Below, in pieces: positions 1 to 12,194 of a stretch of 64,000 bases of DNA. The stretch comes from Cocos nucifera (lineage: Eukaryota; Streptophyta; Magnoliopsida; Arecales; Arecaceae). Positions within the stretch are counted from its first letter, which is position 1; the number at the start of each line of letters is the position of its first letter. The stretch spans positions 806,001 to 870,000 of the forward strand of contig QRFJ01000375.1 in assembly GCA_006176705.1 (NCBI GenBank), read 5' to 3'. The notes beneath the pieces are model-generated. The model saw nothing but the letters and a program-made list of their open reading frames with translations, made no database searches and was not told the origin of the DNA. The position numbers and the translations under genes were made by a program.

Positions 1-1465
1 TCTTCTCCCTCCAACCAAACTTCCTCTTGAATGGACACAATGTATGTTGGAAGTCCCCTTCTCAGCCCCTTAGCAAGCTGCATTGCCGATAGGGCTCGCT
101 GCGGAGTCCCTCTAACTTGCTTCTATTGAACCATGCAAGGTCCGCTCGAATTCAAAACCACCACCACATCTGAATCCGCCTTTACCATGGCATGTAGCTC
201 AGTTAGCAAGGACATACCGATGACCACCTCGTAGTCATCAATAGGGGTGACCACCGCTGTCATCGGTCCGATCCATGTACCAAATTGGATCTCAACATCC
301 TTGGCTATTATGCTTGTAGCTACCTCTATGGAGTTGACCGCCTTGAACGTGTGCTCATCACGTTCAATATTCAGGTTGAGCTTCTTCGCCGTTGCTAAGT
401 CCACGAAGAAGTCAGTAGCACCCGTATCAATGAGTGCCTGAAAGGTGTGACCATTGATATTGATAGATATGTAGAGTAGGCCTCGTGGCCCTTTGGCCTT
501 CAGGGCATTGAGATTGAGTGAACCCATCCTTTGGTCGGTCTCTTGCTGCTCCTCCACTGTCATAGATGCAATCTTGCTCCTTAATGGACAATCCTTCATC
601 TTATGCAATTCATTGCAAATATAGCATGAGATAGTGCTGGTACCTTGCACCACCCCTTTGCTGAACTCTTGCACATACTCATGCACATCACCTTTTTGTG
701 TGAGTCATCGTAGTCATGCTCGAGCATCTTCTTTAGCAAACTTGGGAAAGAATTGCTTTTAAAGTTCTGTTTGGAACTATGCCCAAGTGGTGATTGGAAC
801 AGCCCCGTGCTTCACATCATCAGCCCGACGTCGCCACCAAAGCATCGCCACATCCCTCAAGAACATGGCCGCAGCGCTCACCTTCATGGCTTCACCTCTT
901 ACATCGATAATCTGTAGGTATTGTTCCACAATGAAAAGGAAGTTATCTACCTCCTTGTGGACCACTGCCCGTAGAACTCCTACGGCTTGGGAACATCAAG
1001 CTTGTGCAGAGGATGCATAGCCTCACTTGTGACCTCCATTGTTGAGGTAGAAGAGGACATGCCCATGGTAGTTTTTTCCATTGAAAGGTCAACCACCTAT
1101 ATTTGGAGAGCCTTCACCGTGGTCCCCAACTTCTTATTGCACTGCAACACTTCCTCATAGCGCTACTCCATATCAAAGAAAATTTGATTCAGCTGAGCAG
1201 CGATCTCACCTCGAAAGGTTGCATCCTTACCCTCGAGGTCCTCCACTCGCCCTTCAACCTCAGCTATTTGGGCCTCGCACTTCCGTAGTGGATTGTCGGT
1301 GGATACAATTGAAGATGCAATCCATAGCCCTTGCAAGGAATCATCAACTAGATGCGCTCCACCCAATGTCGTGCCTCCTTCTGAGGCAGGATTGGGATCC
1401 AAGGTCAAGGATGATGAATCCCCCATTCCCACCATGGATGCTGATGTAGAGGTCATCTTCTTCAT
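1..1465 (-). pseudogene. Chromovirus A1 gag-protease, cut by window edge
   Basis: This is the 5' part of a Ty3/gypsy polyprotein. Gag would form the particle that packages element RNA, and the protease would cleave the polyprotein. Translation on the minus strand starts at the ATG at 1465 (MKKMTSTSASMVG), just after the primer-binding site. The gag core follows (around 780-1000, WWRRRADDV), then a CX2CX3HX4C zinc knuckle (CYICNELHKMKDC, near 590-630), then an aspartic protease with LIDTGATDFFVD (near 410-440). An in-frame stop near 1163, a 1-base loss near 955 and a 288-base in-frame loss of the gag C-terminus break it. Its pol and 3' LTR must lie left of the window. Family recognition is strong because four other copies occur here. 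Confidence 0.85.
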
Positions 1466-1475
1466 TTTCGATATT

Positions 1476-1487
1476 GCTCTGATACCA
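1476..1487 (-). promoter_or_regulatory. Primer-binding site, initiator-Met tRNA type (A1)
   Basis: On the minus strand this reads TGGTATCAGAGC, complementary to the 3' end of plant initiator-Met tRNA. It lies 2 bases inside the 5' LTR and primes first-strand cDNA synthesis. The site is intact in this copy. Confidence 0.85.
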
Positions 1488-1489
1488 AC

Positions 1490-2356
1490 TATCAGTATGA
1501 AGGGATCTCAGAGCAAATTCCAACAACGTGCGGCTCGGTCAGCTCTTCATAGGGCCGAAGAGAACCAATCAGCCTCCCTAGCATGGGAACCTAGTCTCTA
1601 TGACTTAGGCCATGCCCAACAATAATAGAATATAGTGGAATGCGACACGAGGAAATACCATGAAGAAGAAGAAGAAATAAGGAAAAGAGAACTTTTATTA
1701 AATAACTACTCGCTGGTTTATAATAGAAGTTCTCCCAGTCTCTCCATCTCTCATAGATACAAGAGGATCCTTAGATGATCTCTTTCTTTCCTCCACTCTC
1801 TTGATCTATAACCGTACCTTTGAGTGTCCTTTTATGTAGGAACAACCTCAGATTACAAGTCCCTCACGAACTCAACTCTCTAAGTACAACATAAGGATAA
1901 ACTCAGAATCCCCATTCCCGTAGGATTCTGCATAGTCAGATAAAACTGCTAAGTTCATGATCCCAACGAACTCAGATTGCAACGAAACTTAATCCGTTAG
2001 ATTCAAAATGAAAAATCCTTTAATCTAACACCTTAGGCACTTCGAACTGACTTCTGTGGGGTTTCCAGAATATCGCACAAAGTTGCATAGGTAAACTGCA
2101 TTTTGTTACATCTCATTGCACTAGTTTCTTTGCTGACCAATGTACATCTCGAGACATGTGCCCCCAGCCCCATTCTCTTGAGTACTCCTTGTAGATCTTA
2201 TACACATTTTCCTAGATAATTCTAGGGCTCAGATGTGGTCTCCAAGTTGCCCAAATCTTAAGAGAGTGTAGTCAGACCTCGAACCCATCTAGCAACCCGA
2301 TCTGGTTTGCACCTTGACCCATGTCTGGTCTAGCCCTGATTTGAGGAGCCAAGATA
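1490..2356 (-). repeat. 5' LTR of chromovirus A1
   Basis: This 867-base LTR is collinear with the LTRs at 3606-4467, 5212-6088, 22851-23714 and 34553-35416. Its left end is decayed (TATCAGTATG against TGTCACGTA) and its right end reads CCAAGATA against CCATGACA. Plus-strand integrase sequence of A2 begins at the next base. It would hold the promoter and polyadenylation signals of A1. Confidence 0.85.
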
Positions 2357-3594
2357 ATCGGACCCAAGCTCTTATAGAACATAGCTACTATTGGCCAAAT
2401 ATGCGAGATGACATCGGAGGGTATGTTCGCACTTGTTTAGTATGCCAACAAGACAAGATTGAATATCAGCAGCCCATGGGATTGTTGGAGCCATTGCCTA
2501 CACCAGAGCATCCATGGGAGAGCGTCTCCATGGACTTCATCATTGGGTTACCTCTAGTGGAAGGATATAGCTCCATCATGGTAGTGGTGGATCGCTTCTC
2601 GAAGTATGGAGTCTTCATTCCACCAGCACCTACTACTTGCCATGCGAAGGACGTGGTGTGGTTGTTCTTCATATATGTGGTGAAATATTAGAGGATACCG
2701 CATAGCATTATTTTTGATCGTGATGCTCGCTTCACAGAAAGATTCTAGACTAAGTTATTTCGGATACTCAGAATAGAGCTGAAGATGTCCACGGCTTTCC
2801 ACCCTCGGACTAATGACTAAATAGAATGAACAAATGCATTCTTGGAGATGTATTTGAGGCACAATGTGAATGCCAACCAACGGGATTGGGTGCGACTATT
2901 GGACCAAGCCTAATTTAGTAACAACTTAGAGCGATCGGATTTGATCGGTAAATCACCATTTGTGATGATAATAGGACAGCAGCCAGACGCTACAGAGAGT
3001 ATCATAGTGGACTACGTGGGATGTAGCCCAACCACCTACAGGTTCGTGAGGGATCTAAAGGAGAATACAGATTTGGTTCAGATCTCCTTATTGAAGCCGA
3101 CCAAATGGATGAAGAAGTGGGCTGACATAAAGTGGCATGCAGCTGAGTTTCAGATTGGTGATCAGGTATTGGTGAAACTCTACCATCACATGAGATTGAA
3201 TTCGGGCTACCATAAAGCACTCATGAGGAGGTATGAAGGCTCCTTCATCATCACCCATCAAATTGGAGAGACTGCATTCCGATTGTCGCTGCCTTCCAAG
3301 CAGAAAGTGCATCCGGTGTTCCACGTGTCTCTATTGAAGCCATTCAAAGAAGACACAACCGACCCTTCTCGGGCTCAAAGCGGGAGAGCTCTAGTGGCCG
3401 TAAGAGTTCATTACACCAAGAAGGTTTCTGAAATCAAGACAGATAGGAAGAAGGGCAATCGGGTGTAGTACATAGTCCGATGGAGAGGACTAGCAGACTT
3501 AGAAGCGAGTTGGGAGTATGGTGACAAACTATAGCAGTTTGAAGACATCATCAACAAGTACCACCTAGCCTTGTCTGGGATGACTTTGGCTTAG
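2357..3594 (+). pseudogene. Chromovirus A2 integrase and chromodomain
   Basis: This is the C-terminal half of a Ty3/gypsy pol. Integrase inserts element cDNA, and the chromodomain at its end is thought to steer insertion to marked chromatin. The frame opens inside the zinc-binding region (YYWPNMRDD and CLVCQQDK). Catalytic Asp positions appear near 2531 (SMDFIIGLP) and 2713 (FDRDARF). The third catalytic site is damaged by stops near 2818-2830. The GPY/F-like region (GSFIITHQIGETAFRLSLPS) runs near 3238-3300. The chromodomain (YTKKVSEIKTDRKKGNRV, then WRGLADLEASWEYGD) runs near 3412-3580 and has two internal stops. The N-terminal part of pol is off-window because A1 interrupts the gene. Confidence 0.85.
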
Positions 3595-3605
3595 TTGGGG
3601 GAGGG
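3595..3605 (+). promoter_or_regulatory. Polypurine tract of A2
   Basis: TTGGGGGAGGG lies between the chromodomain stop codon and the LTR start. In this family it is the RNase H-resistant primer for second-strand DNA synthesis. Confidence 0.75.
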
Positions 3606-4467
3606 TGTCACGGCTCCTCGAATCGGGGTTGGACCGGACATGGGTCAAGGTGCAAACTAGATCGAATCACTGGATGGGTTCGAGGTCTAACTACCTCTCT
3701 TGAGATTTGGGCACCTTGAAGACCAAATCTAAGCCCTAGAATTATCTAGGAAAATGTGTTCAAGATCTACAAGGAGTACTCAAGAGAATTGGGTTGGGGG
3801 CATATGTCTCGAGATGTACATTGGTCAGCAAAGAAGCTAGTGTAATGAGGCGTAACAAAATGCAGTTTACCCATGCAACTTTGTGCGACATTTTGGGAAC
3901 CCCACAGAAGTTGGTTCAAAGTGGGTAAGGCATTATCTTAAAGAATTTTTTGTTCCAAATCCAACAGATCAAGTTTCATTACAATCCGAGTTCGTTTGGA
4001 TCACGAACATGGTAGTTTTATCTGATTGCACAGAGTCCTATGAGAATGGAGATTCTGAGTTTATCTTTATCTTGTACTTAGAGAGTTAAGTTCATAAGAA
4101 ATTTGTAACCTGAGGTTGTTCCTATATAAAAGGACACTCAAGGGTGGGATTATAGATCAAGAGAGAGAAGGAAAGAAAGAGATCATCTAAGGATCCTCTT
4201 GTATCAATAAGAGATCGAGAGACTGGAAGAGCTTCTATTGTAAACCAGCGAGTGGTTATTTAATAAAAGTTGTCTTCCCCTTATTTCTTCTTCTTCTTCA
4301 TGATGTTTTCTGCTGTCGCTTTCTACTATGTTCTATTATTGTTGGACATGGCCTAAGTCATAGAGACTAAATTCCCACACTAGGGAGGCTGATCGATTCT
4401 CTTCTGCCCTGTGAAGAGCTGATCGAGCGTTGTTGGTATTTGCTCTGAGATCCCTTCGTACGTGACA
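3606..4467 (+). repeat. 3' LTR of chromovirus A2
   Basis: An 862-base LTR with intact termini (TGTCACGG at the start, CGTGACA at the end). It follows the polypurine tract directly, so it is the 3' LTR. The sequence after it is copia LTR C1, so A2 was inserted into that LTR. The matching target duplication is off-window. Confidence 0.9.
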
Positions 4468-5211
4468 ACTTGATCAAGCCACTAGTATCTTTAAATCTAA
4501 TTTCTTCAGTTAAATTCTTATCATAAGAATTTAATTTGATTTGGGCAGAACCGTCTTTTAACCTTGCTTTCTACCTCCTAGCCGTTCCTATCTTTGCTTT
4601 CTTTTCTCTTTGTCTGCTTAATTTTTCTTCCTAAACACTTTTCTTAAAGAAGACTTCTTGTCCTTAATAGAACCTTGTCTGGACAAGAGAGGGAAGAAAG
4701 AATTTTGGACAATAGAGAACTCTTATAAGAAAGATAGAAGGATTTGATTGCCTTAGATACCCGATGTGCGCCCCTATTTATAATCTACGTTTGAGTGCCA
4801 CAACCAATTTCTCATGTATTTTTCTAGGCATATCTCATGCCCAATCATAGATCTCATACCCCTCAGAAAAATATGCCATGTGGAATTAAGTAGAATTATT
4901 TCCAAGAGACATTTCGTGCAGAAGGACTCTTTGGAATAATTCTATGTTATTTTCCCAAAGTCATGCGATGCTTCACTTAGGTGGTGTCAAAATTCAAGGG
5001 CTTAGATTAGATTTGTAGACCATCTAATGGTCTACAAAGTGGATGCCATCTCTGAATTTTACATGAAGTGGGTGTGGAATGGGTCAAAGTCCCAAGCACC
5101 TTGGACTCTTAGTCCAAGAGGCTCCATTCAAAGGGGGATGGCTAGGAGGCTTCATTTATCCAAATTTAAAGTAATAAATGGAAGCATTTTACTTGTAGAA
5201 GGACTTCTTTA
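4468..5211 (-). repeat. Copia LTR C1, 3' portion
   Basis: This matches, in inverse orientation, the downstream part of the copia LTR at about 60960-61795, and in direct orientation 29290-30100. Shared landmarks are the start ACTTGATCAAG, a pyrimidine-rich block with AAGAAGA near 4650, and a hairpin (CTTGGACT-CTT-AGTCCAAG) near 5102. It continues at 23715, so chromovirus A3 splits one LTR in two. No gene seen. Confidence 0.75.
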
Positions 5212-6088
5212 TGTCACGTATGAAGGGTTCTCAGAGCAAATCCCAACAACATATGGCTCGGTCAGTTGTTCACCTGGTAGAAGAGAACCGATCAGCCTTC
5301 CTAACATGGGAACCTAGTCTCTATGACTTAGACCGTGCCCAACAATAATAGAACATAGCAGAAGGCGACACCAAAAAACATAATGAAGAAGAAGAAGAAA
5401 TAAGGGGAAGAGAACTTTTATTAAATAACCACTCGCTGGTTTACAATATAAGCTCTCCCGATCTCTCGATCTCTCATAGATATAAGAGGATCCTTAGATG
5501 ATCTCTTTCTTTCCCTCCCTCTCTCTCTTTTTGATCTTAACCCCATCCTTGAGTATCCTTTTATATAGGAACAACCTCAGGTTACAAGTCCCTCACGAAC
5601 TCAACTCTCTAAGTACAAGATAAGGATAAACTCAGAATCCCCATTCTCGTAGGACTCTATGCAGTCGGATAAAACTGCTAAGCTTGTGATTCAAATGAAC
5701 TCGGATTGTAATGAAACTTAATTCGTTGGATTTAGAATGAAAAATTCTTTAAGATAATGCCTTACCAACTTTGAACCAACTTTTGTAGTGGAGTTCCCAA
5801 AATGTCGGACAAAGTTGCATGGGTAAACAACATTCTGTTATGCCTCATTGCACTAGCTTCTTTGCTGATCAGTGTATATCTCGAGACATGTGCCCCCAGT
5901 CCTATTCTCTTGATTACTCCTTGTAGATCTTGTACACATTTTCTCAGGTAATTCTAGGGCTCAGATTTGGTATCCAAGTTGCCAAAATCTCAAGAGAGTG
6001 TAGTCAGACCTTGAACCCGTTTAGTGACCTGATCTGGTTTGCACCTTGACCCATGTCCGATCCAACCCTGATTTGAGGAGCCATGACA
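5212..6088 (-). repeat. 3' LTR of chromovirus A3
   Basis: An 877-base LTR beginning TGTCACGTATG and ending GAGCCATGACA on the plus strand. It lies next to the polypurine tract and the chromodomain end, so in minus orientation it is the 3' LTR. Confidence 0.9.
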
Positions 6089-6100
6089 CCCTCCCCCACC
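6089..6100 (-). promoter_or_regulatory. Polypurine tract of A3
   Basis: On the minus strand GGTGGGGGAGGG directly precedes the LTR start TGTCATGG. This is the expected position and composition of the second-strand primer. Confidence 0.8.
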
Positions 6101-6166
6101 TAAGCCAAAGTCGCCCTCAATGAGGCTATGTGGTGCTTGTTGATGATGTCTTCAAACTGCCATAGT
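6101..6166 (-). pseudogene. A3 chromodomain tail, cut off by insertion F
   Basis: The minus strand encodes the very end of the A3 polyprotein. It matches the end of A4 at 35428-35493, including the LWQFEDI-like segment. The gene resumes at 8468 after solo LTR F, so the insertion lies in the chromodomain coding region. Confidence 0.7.
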
Positions 6167-8467
6167 TGAAGGGAAAAATTCTATTTTCCGATGCAGGTTC
6201 GTTCAGATCTGATTGGATCAAAAGAGATATTTCAAAAATTTTTCTCTAAGATCCAAATCAGATCTAAGACTCTCCAAATCTAGTCTTATTGATCTGATAA
6301 AAGAAAAATAAAATAAAATTAAATCTAATCTAATTGTACCTTTATTTTGGGTAAACCAATTACCCTTTGATGATCCTGATATTTGCCTTAAAGTTTTGGA
6401 TGTAGCCATGCAAGTTCCTGGCCTCTACCGATATCCACTCAGGCAAGATCTAAAGATCTTCTCTTTCTCAATCTATCCTCCAAAAATTAGATTTGGATCT
6501 GATCTTGAAGGTCTTCAAAATGGCTTTTCAAGATCAGCCGTTGTCTCTTGAAGCAGTGCTGCCTTCTTCCTTTCCTATCGCCTTTTACTTGCTTGGATCG
6601 CACCTAACTTGTGCCCAAAGCTTCTTGGGCATGGAGAGGAGAGAGAGGACCTAAAGGTGGCATGGAGAATGAGAGAGAGAAGCTTTGTGGCATGGGCAAT
6701 GGGTAGAAGCTCTCAATTCTAGGTGCAGATAGGGTTTATATAGACCCTGCTGCGCCATGCAGTGCCACATCATCCCGATCATATCATGGCCCTTTGTGCA
6801 ATCAGATCTAAATCTGATTGGTGGGATGACATCATCTGATCCAATCAGATTAGAGTCCTCAAAAACCTCCTTAGGTGGCACCAAGACTGGGTCAAACAAG
6901 ACTCTTTGGCGCCACCTAAGTTTAAACCCTGAAGCAACCTGGAGTCCCATCTATATGGGACTCCAGGCTCTGATCCTCTTGGGGTGCATGCCTCCCTAGG
7001 CATGTGCACCCCCTTCCTATCTACTTTTTAGTAGAGGGACAAAGCCCCATGTTCTCTTCCTATGGGTGCATGACACATGGGCAGATGTCTTAAGTGTCAA
7101 AGGTCAACATTTGACCAAAGTCCAAAGACAAGATTTAGCAGGTGATGAAAAATGGTAGGTGTTGTCTTCAAATTTATCTCATAAATTAAGATAATTCCTT
7201 TTCTAATCTGGACAAGCTCCAGTCAGATCAAGTAAAGATTTCTTGAGTGAGTCCAAATATATTTGGCTCAGTTCGAGACAAGCTTTAATGATTGTTAAAG
7301 GAGAACATTAGGCTCAATCGTGTGCTAGCATGATTTTCTTGAACCTAATTGAATCTTATTCAAATCAATTAAACTGGGTTAGTCCAATTGATGATATCCA
7401 GATCCAAACCCTTATTTGTGTGATCCAGTTAGGTTCAGTTCTGTATGGTAATGGGATATATCGTCACGATCTCTATCATCGATATTCATCGAAACACCTT
7501 TCGATGGATTCAGAACTTTTCTGATTCAGACAACTAGTATGATCGATCATCCAAATCATTCTAATTGCTCCCAAAATCCACCAGTGACATCTAGCAGCAT
7601 ATGATGGCAACCCATCAGAACTGAAAGTGAACCTCTCGGTGCAGTTACCTGTATGTGATTAAGTTTCTCTATCTTGAGCCCCGATCGGATTAGGGTTAAG
7701 ATGATCTCGTCAAACCCTAATTTCCATCATATGATTAATCAGATTCCAATGTGAAAATCTTAATAGAAACTCTTTCTATTATTTCACTCTGCCATGGCCA
7801 TGGGCTTATGGACTTGATTCTCATGATCATCATAGGGCTGCTCCTCATCTACCGAGGTAGATAGATCCCCTATTGGTGCAATCCTAATTCCTACAATGAA
7901 CATGCTATAGCCAACATACACCTCAGGATTCGAATGGCTAGGAGACTGAGTTATGGTGTAGTCAAACTATAACACCCTTAAGATGAATCTATCGATGCAC
8001 CTCAAGTCAAAGAACTAGACACACCACTATGCAGCTTCGAGCCAGTCATCGATGAGAAGGTAGACTTTCTCATGACTGCTCGAGGTGGTCACACTCAAGT
8101 GCCCTCATTCTCTAATGAGTACCTATACTCTCGCTCTGGTGTCTCTACACCGTAGACTCAAGACTCATCTATCCTAAAGAAGTGATCGTACACCAACCTT
8201 TCAGATCAATCACCATCCTCATGATGATCCTATGGTCGGAAGCATTTTATGAGTTAATAATGAAAATTCATGTCTTAAATTTTCAACTCTTGAAAATATG
8301 AACTATCATTACCATTAACTCAAGGGATGTATCACAGACACTTTCAAATACACACTATGATAGAAAATAATTCATTTTATTATTTATAGTCAAAATTATA
8401 ATTTTGCTCCTTAGAAGTGTATTACAAGTGTCAGCCAATCTGGCTGCTAGAGCACACATATCTAACA
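6167..8467 (-). repeat. Copia-type solo LTR F (2.3 kb) inside the A3 chromodomain
   Basis: On the minus strand this unit runs from TGTTAGATATG to CCCTTCA, so it has TG...CA ends. It interrupts A3 between CCATAGT and AGTTTATCACC; uninterrupted copies read through this site. That leaves an eroded target duplication (AGTTT on the right, AGT on the left). No coding sequence, primer site or second LTR accompanies it, so it is probably a solo LTR left by LTR-LTR recombination. The copia assignment rests on its size, termini and resemblance to other LTRs here. The ORFs in it are short and unrecognisable. Its last 438 bases recur at 17854-18291. Confidence 0.7.
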
Positions 8468-10379
8468 AGTTTATCACCAAACTTCCAACTAGCTTCTGAG
8501 TCTGCTAGTCCTCTCCATCGGACTAAGTACCATACCCGACTGCCTTCTTCCTCTCCACCTTGATTTTAGAAACCTTCTTGGTGTAATGAACTCTTACGGC
8601 CACTGGAGCTCTCCCACTTTGAGCCTGAGAAGGGTCGGTTGTGTCTTCTTTGAATGGCTTCAACAGAGACACGTGGAACACCGAATGCACTTTTAGCTTA
8701 AAAGGCAGCGACAATCGGTACGCAGTCTCTCCAATTTGATGGGTGATGATGAAGGGGCCTTCATACCTCCTCACGAGTGCTTTGTGGTAGCACAACTTCA
8801 ATCTCATGTGATGGTAGAGTTTCACCAATACCTGATCACCAATCTGAAACTCAGCTGCACACCACTTTATGTCAGCCCACTTCTTCATCCGTTTGGTCGC
8901 CTTCAACAAGGACACTTGAACCAAATCTATATCCTCCTTCAAATCCCTCATGAACCTATAGGCGATTGGGCGACGTCCCACGTAGTCCGCTACGATACTC
9001 CCTGGAATGTTTGATTGCTGCCCTGTTATCACCTCAAATGGTGATTTACTGGTCAACTCTGATCGCTGCAAGTTGTAACTGAATTGGGCTTGGTCCAAGT
9101 GTTGCACCCAATCCTGTTGGTTGGCATTCACATAGTGCCTCAAATACATCTCTGATAATGCATTTGTTCGTTCTGTTTGGCCATCAATTTAAGGGTGGAA
9201 AGCCATGGACATCTTCAGCTCTGCTTTGAGTATCAAAAATAACTCGATCCAGAATCTTCTCGTGAAGTGAGCATCGCGATCAGAAACAATGCTCCATGGT
9301 ATCACTCAATATTTCACCACATATATGAAGAACAACCGCACCACGTCCTCCACATGGCAAGTAGTAGGTGCTGGAATGAAGACTCTATACTTCAAGAAGC
9401 GATCCACCACTACCATGATGGAGCTATACCCTTCCACTGGAGGTAACCCGATGATGAAGTCCATGGAGATGCTCTCCCATGGACGCTCTGGTGTCGACAA
9501 TGGCTCCAACAACCCCACATGCCGCTGATATTCAATCTTATCTTGTTGGCATACTAAACAAGTGCGAAAATACCCCTCGATGTCATCTCGCATATTTGGC
9601 CAATAGTAGCTATGTTCTATGAGAGCTTGGATCCGATGCACCTCCTGATGTCCTGCTCACATAGAATCATGATGCTCTCATGGCACCTCACACCTCAGCC
9701 TTCCGTCTGAAGGCACATAGACACGCTATCCCTATGCCAAAATCAGCCCACCTTCGGTCCAGGAATAGTGCACCTTACCATCCTTGATGAGTTCACCCAT
9801 GGATGTGGCCCATGGATCCTTCTCCATCTCGGTCTTGACACTCTCCATTAAGTCACTTGCTGGTCCAAAAGTGGAAGAAATCATAGCCAACTGTGCCTTT
9901 CTACTTAAGGCATCAAGAATCGAATTGGTTCGGCCTGGCTTATACTCATTATGAAAATTGAATTCAGCGAGAAATATCTCCCATCTCGCTTGCTTTGGGG
10001 TGAGCTTTGGCTAGGTTTGCAAGTAGCTTGTGGCCACGTTGTCCATGCGCACCACAAACTTGGATCCGAGGAGGTAATTGCGCCAGGTTCTATGGCAATG
10101 CACAGCCGCTATCATCTCCTTCTCATGAACTGAATACCTATGCTCGGTGTCGTTCAACTTCCAACTCTCGTAGGCCACTGGATTTCCTTCCTACATGAGC
10201 ACCCCTCCAATGGCAAAATCTGATGCATTGGTATGAACTTCGAAAGGAACCGAGAAGTCCGATCGTATGAGGACCGGCTCCTCTGTGACTGCCTGCTTGA
10301 GATGATCGAATGCCTCCTGACATTGATCCGACCATCGCCATGGTCGACCCTTCTTTAACAGATCCATCAATGGGGCGCA
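8468..10379 (-). pseudogene. A3 chromodomain-integrase-RNase H, first copy
   Basis: This is the minus-strand 3' half of pol. The longest open stretch (8523-9149) holds the chromodomain region (YTKKVSKIKVERKK), the segment VFHVSLLKPFKED and the integrase C-terminus (SPFEVITGQQ). The stretch 9306-9641 holds the integrase core with SMDFIIGLPPVEG and the zinc-binding cysteines CLVCQQDK. RNase H follows to 10379, where the Athila-like element interrupts the reverse transcriptase. Stops and a frameshift near 9150-9250 break it. It is the first unit of a tandem duplication and pairs with 18292-20516. Confidence 0.8.
10375..10379. repeat. Left target-site duplication GCGCA
   Basis: It precedes TGATGCG of the Athila-like element. 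The partner is GCACA at 17543-17547, one mismatch. The uninterrupted paralogue near 20199 reads through this site. Confidence 0.85.
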
Positions 10380-11319
10380 TGATGCGTGCTAATTTATAGC
10401 TATGGCAAGTGCACCAGTTGATCAAGTAATAAAATGAATGAGTAGAGTATCATCCCTAGAGGATTGGAAAATAAGTACTGAAAAGCTCTTTCCTATGCTT
10501 TATTTAGAAGATCGATTTTTGAGAATAAGAAATTAAAGAAAATAAAAAAAATAAAAAAAAATAATTAAAAGTTTTTAATTAAATAGAGAGAGTGTAAATT
10601 ATTAGGATTTTAAACTCAAGAGCAATGGATTACTAAGGCAATCGGTTCACCAACTCAGTCAATACAATATTCAGATTTTTAGATTAATTTTATTTCATGT
10701 GATGGTGGAGTCTCCTAATTTATTCACTATCCTTTGGTCCAGGCATAGCAAAACTATTAATATTTATTAATTATCCTTTGGATTTAGGTATAATTTAAAT
10801 AAATATTAATGCATTAGATTTTGTGAAACCCTCTAATTAAAATACGCTGCGTCCAAAGCACACTAAAATTCCTGCATGCATATGAATTCTAATTTGATTC
10901 ATAATACAAGGTATATAATCAAGAAGCATTAACATAGATGTACTTGGTCCGTAACATCTATGTTCATCAGATCAATTAGAAGATGGCCAGTAATCTAAAA
11001 GCATTAAGATCAGATTTATATACTCCTCATGAATAAAATTAAAAATAAATCATAATGAATATTGCATCAAAAGAGTGGCTACACCTTAGCCTTAGTAAAA
11101 GAAGATTTAGTTCATGATAATAAGTTCAAAAATAGCAAATAAAATAAAAGGCATAGAGAATTTAGACTGTTTGATTATTGAAATTGATTGTCTGCTCCTC
11201 TTGATGTGGAGAACTCAGTGAAGATGAAGAGGCTACTTAATCTATGTCTTGATCATCGAAAAAAATCAAAAACCCTTTTTGATTTTCTTACAAATCACTC
11301 TTCTCTTTCTACCTCTCTC

Positions 11320-11363
<44 letters not shown>

Positions 11364-12186
11364 CTCCCTCTCTCTCTTTCTCCCCATCTCTCTCTCTTCT
11401 CTCTCTCTGATTATTTTTTCACGACAACACTAGAATTTTTTATAGATAAAGAGTTTGATTTCTCCCCAAAATCCATCAAAAACTAGGTTTAAGACTCCCA
11501 AAATAACTCAAATTAAGATCTGGATAATTCTGGCCGTTAGATGTTGATCAAATAGTCCAAAAACCACTCAAAAATCTCTTAAAATAACCCAGATCAAGTT
11601 GGATTTAATGCCAGCCATTGGATCAACCTTTAGATTTAATCTGGGCCATTCGATCGCATAGAAAGAAGGCTTCTGATCTTTAGTTTACCATCGGAATGAA
11701 TCTCAGCCGTTGGATCTCAATCAGAAGCTACGGATGCCATCCATCAGCGCCTTCATTTCGGTCGTCCGATCGAGTTTCAGTGAAAATCGCCCGTTGGATC
11801 AGCAAAAATTCCTAAATTACCCTCCATGGACCATGCGCGAGCCCGGTGTTGCGTGGACCATCGCATTCTTCAGCCAATCAGAGTGCTTTTTCTAAAGTGA
11901 AATGTCCAAAATATCCTTCGGTTGGTCCATCGTGTGCCGCGAAAAATGCTGACGTCATCTTAACGTCAGCATTGCATCGGCAGTTTTTTTTTTTAAAATT
12001 CAATTCTGAGCTCATTTGAAGTCCGTTTTGTCTAAAATTTATTTCATCTGAACCAGAAAAATAAGATCTTCACATTAATGGCCTTCTTTCCTACATAAAA
12101 TTAATAAAAATATCAATTTCTAAAGAAATAGATTAATTTATTTTATAATTTAATACTTTTATTAGTATATTTTTACAACTTATCCA
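10380..12186 (-). repeat. 3' LTR of Athila-like element
   Basis: Matches 15744-17542 nearly base for base, from TGATGCGTGC to an ACTTATCCA end (ACTTATCA in the partner). Differences are scattered substitutions plus a longer TC run. No gene inside; the ORF over the TC run is low-complexity. Confidence 0.9.
11301..11408. repeat. (TC)n microsatellite in LTR
   Basis: A long, slightly interrupted TC tract. The same place in the partner LTR (about 16680-16755) has a visibly shorter tract, so length has changed since insertion. Confidence 0.9.
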
Positions 12187-12194
12187 ACTTAGTC

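Noticed and set aside
2314..2691. Open frame starting in the A1 LTR and running into integrase
   Set aside because: Its first codons are inverse LTR sequence; the frame is a chance read-through across the A1/A2 boundary.
11188..11433. Open frame rich in Ser and Leu
   Set aside because: It is the translation of the TC microsatellite inside an LTR.
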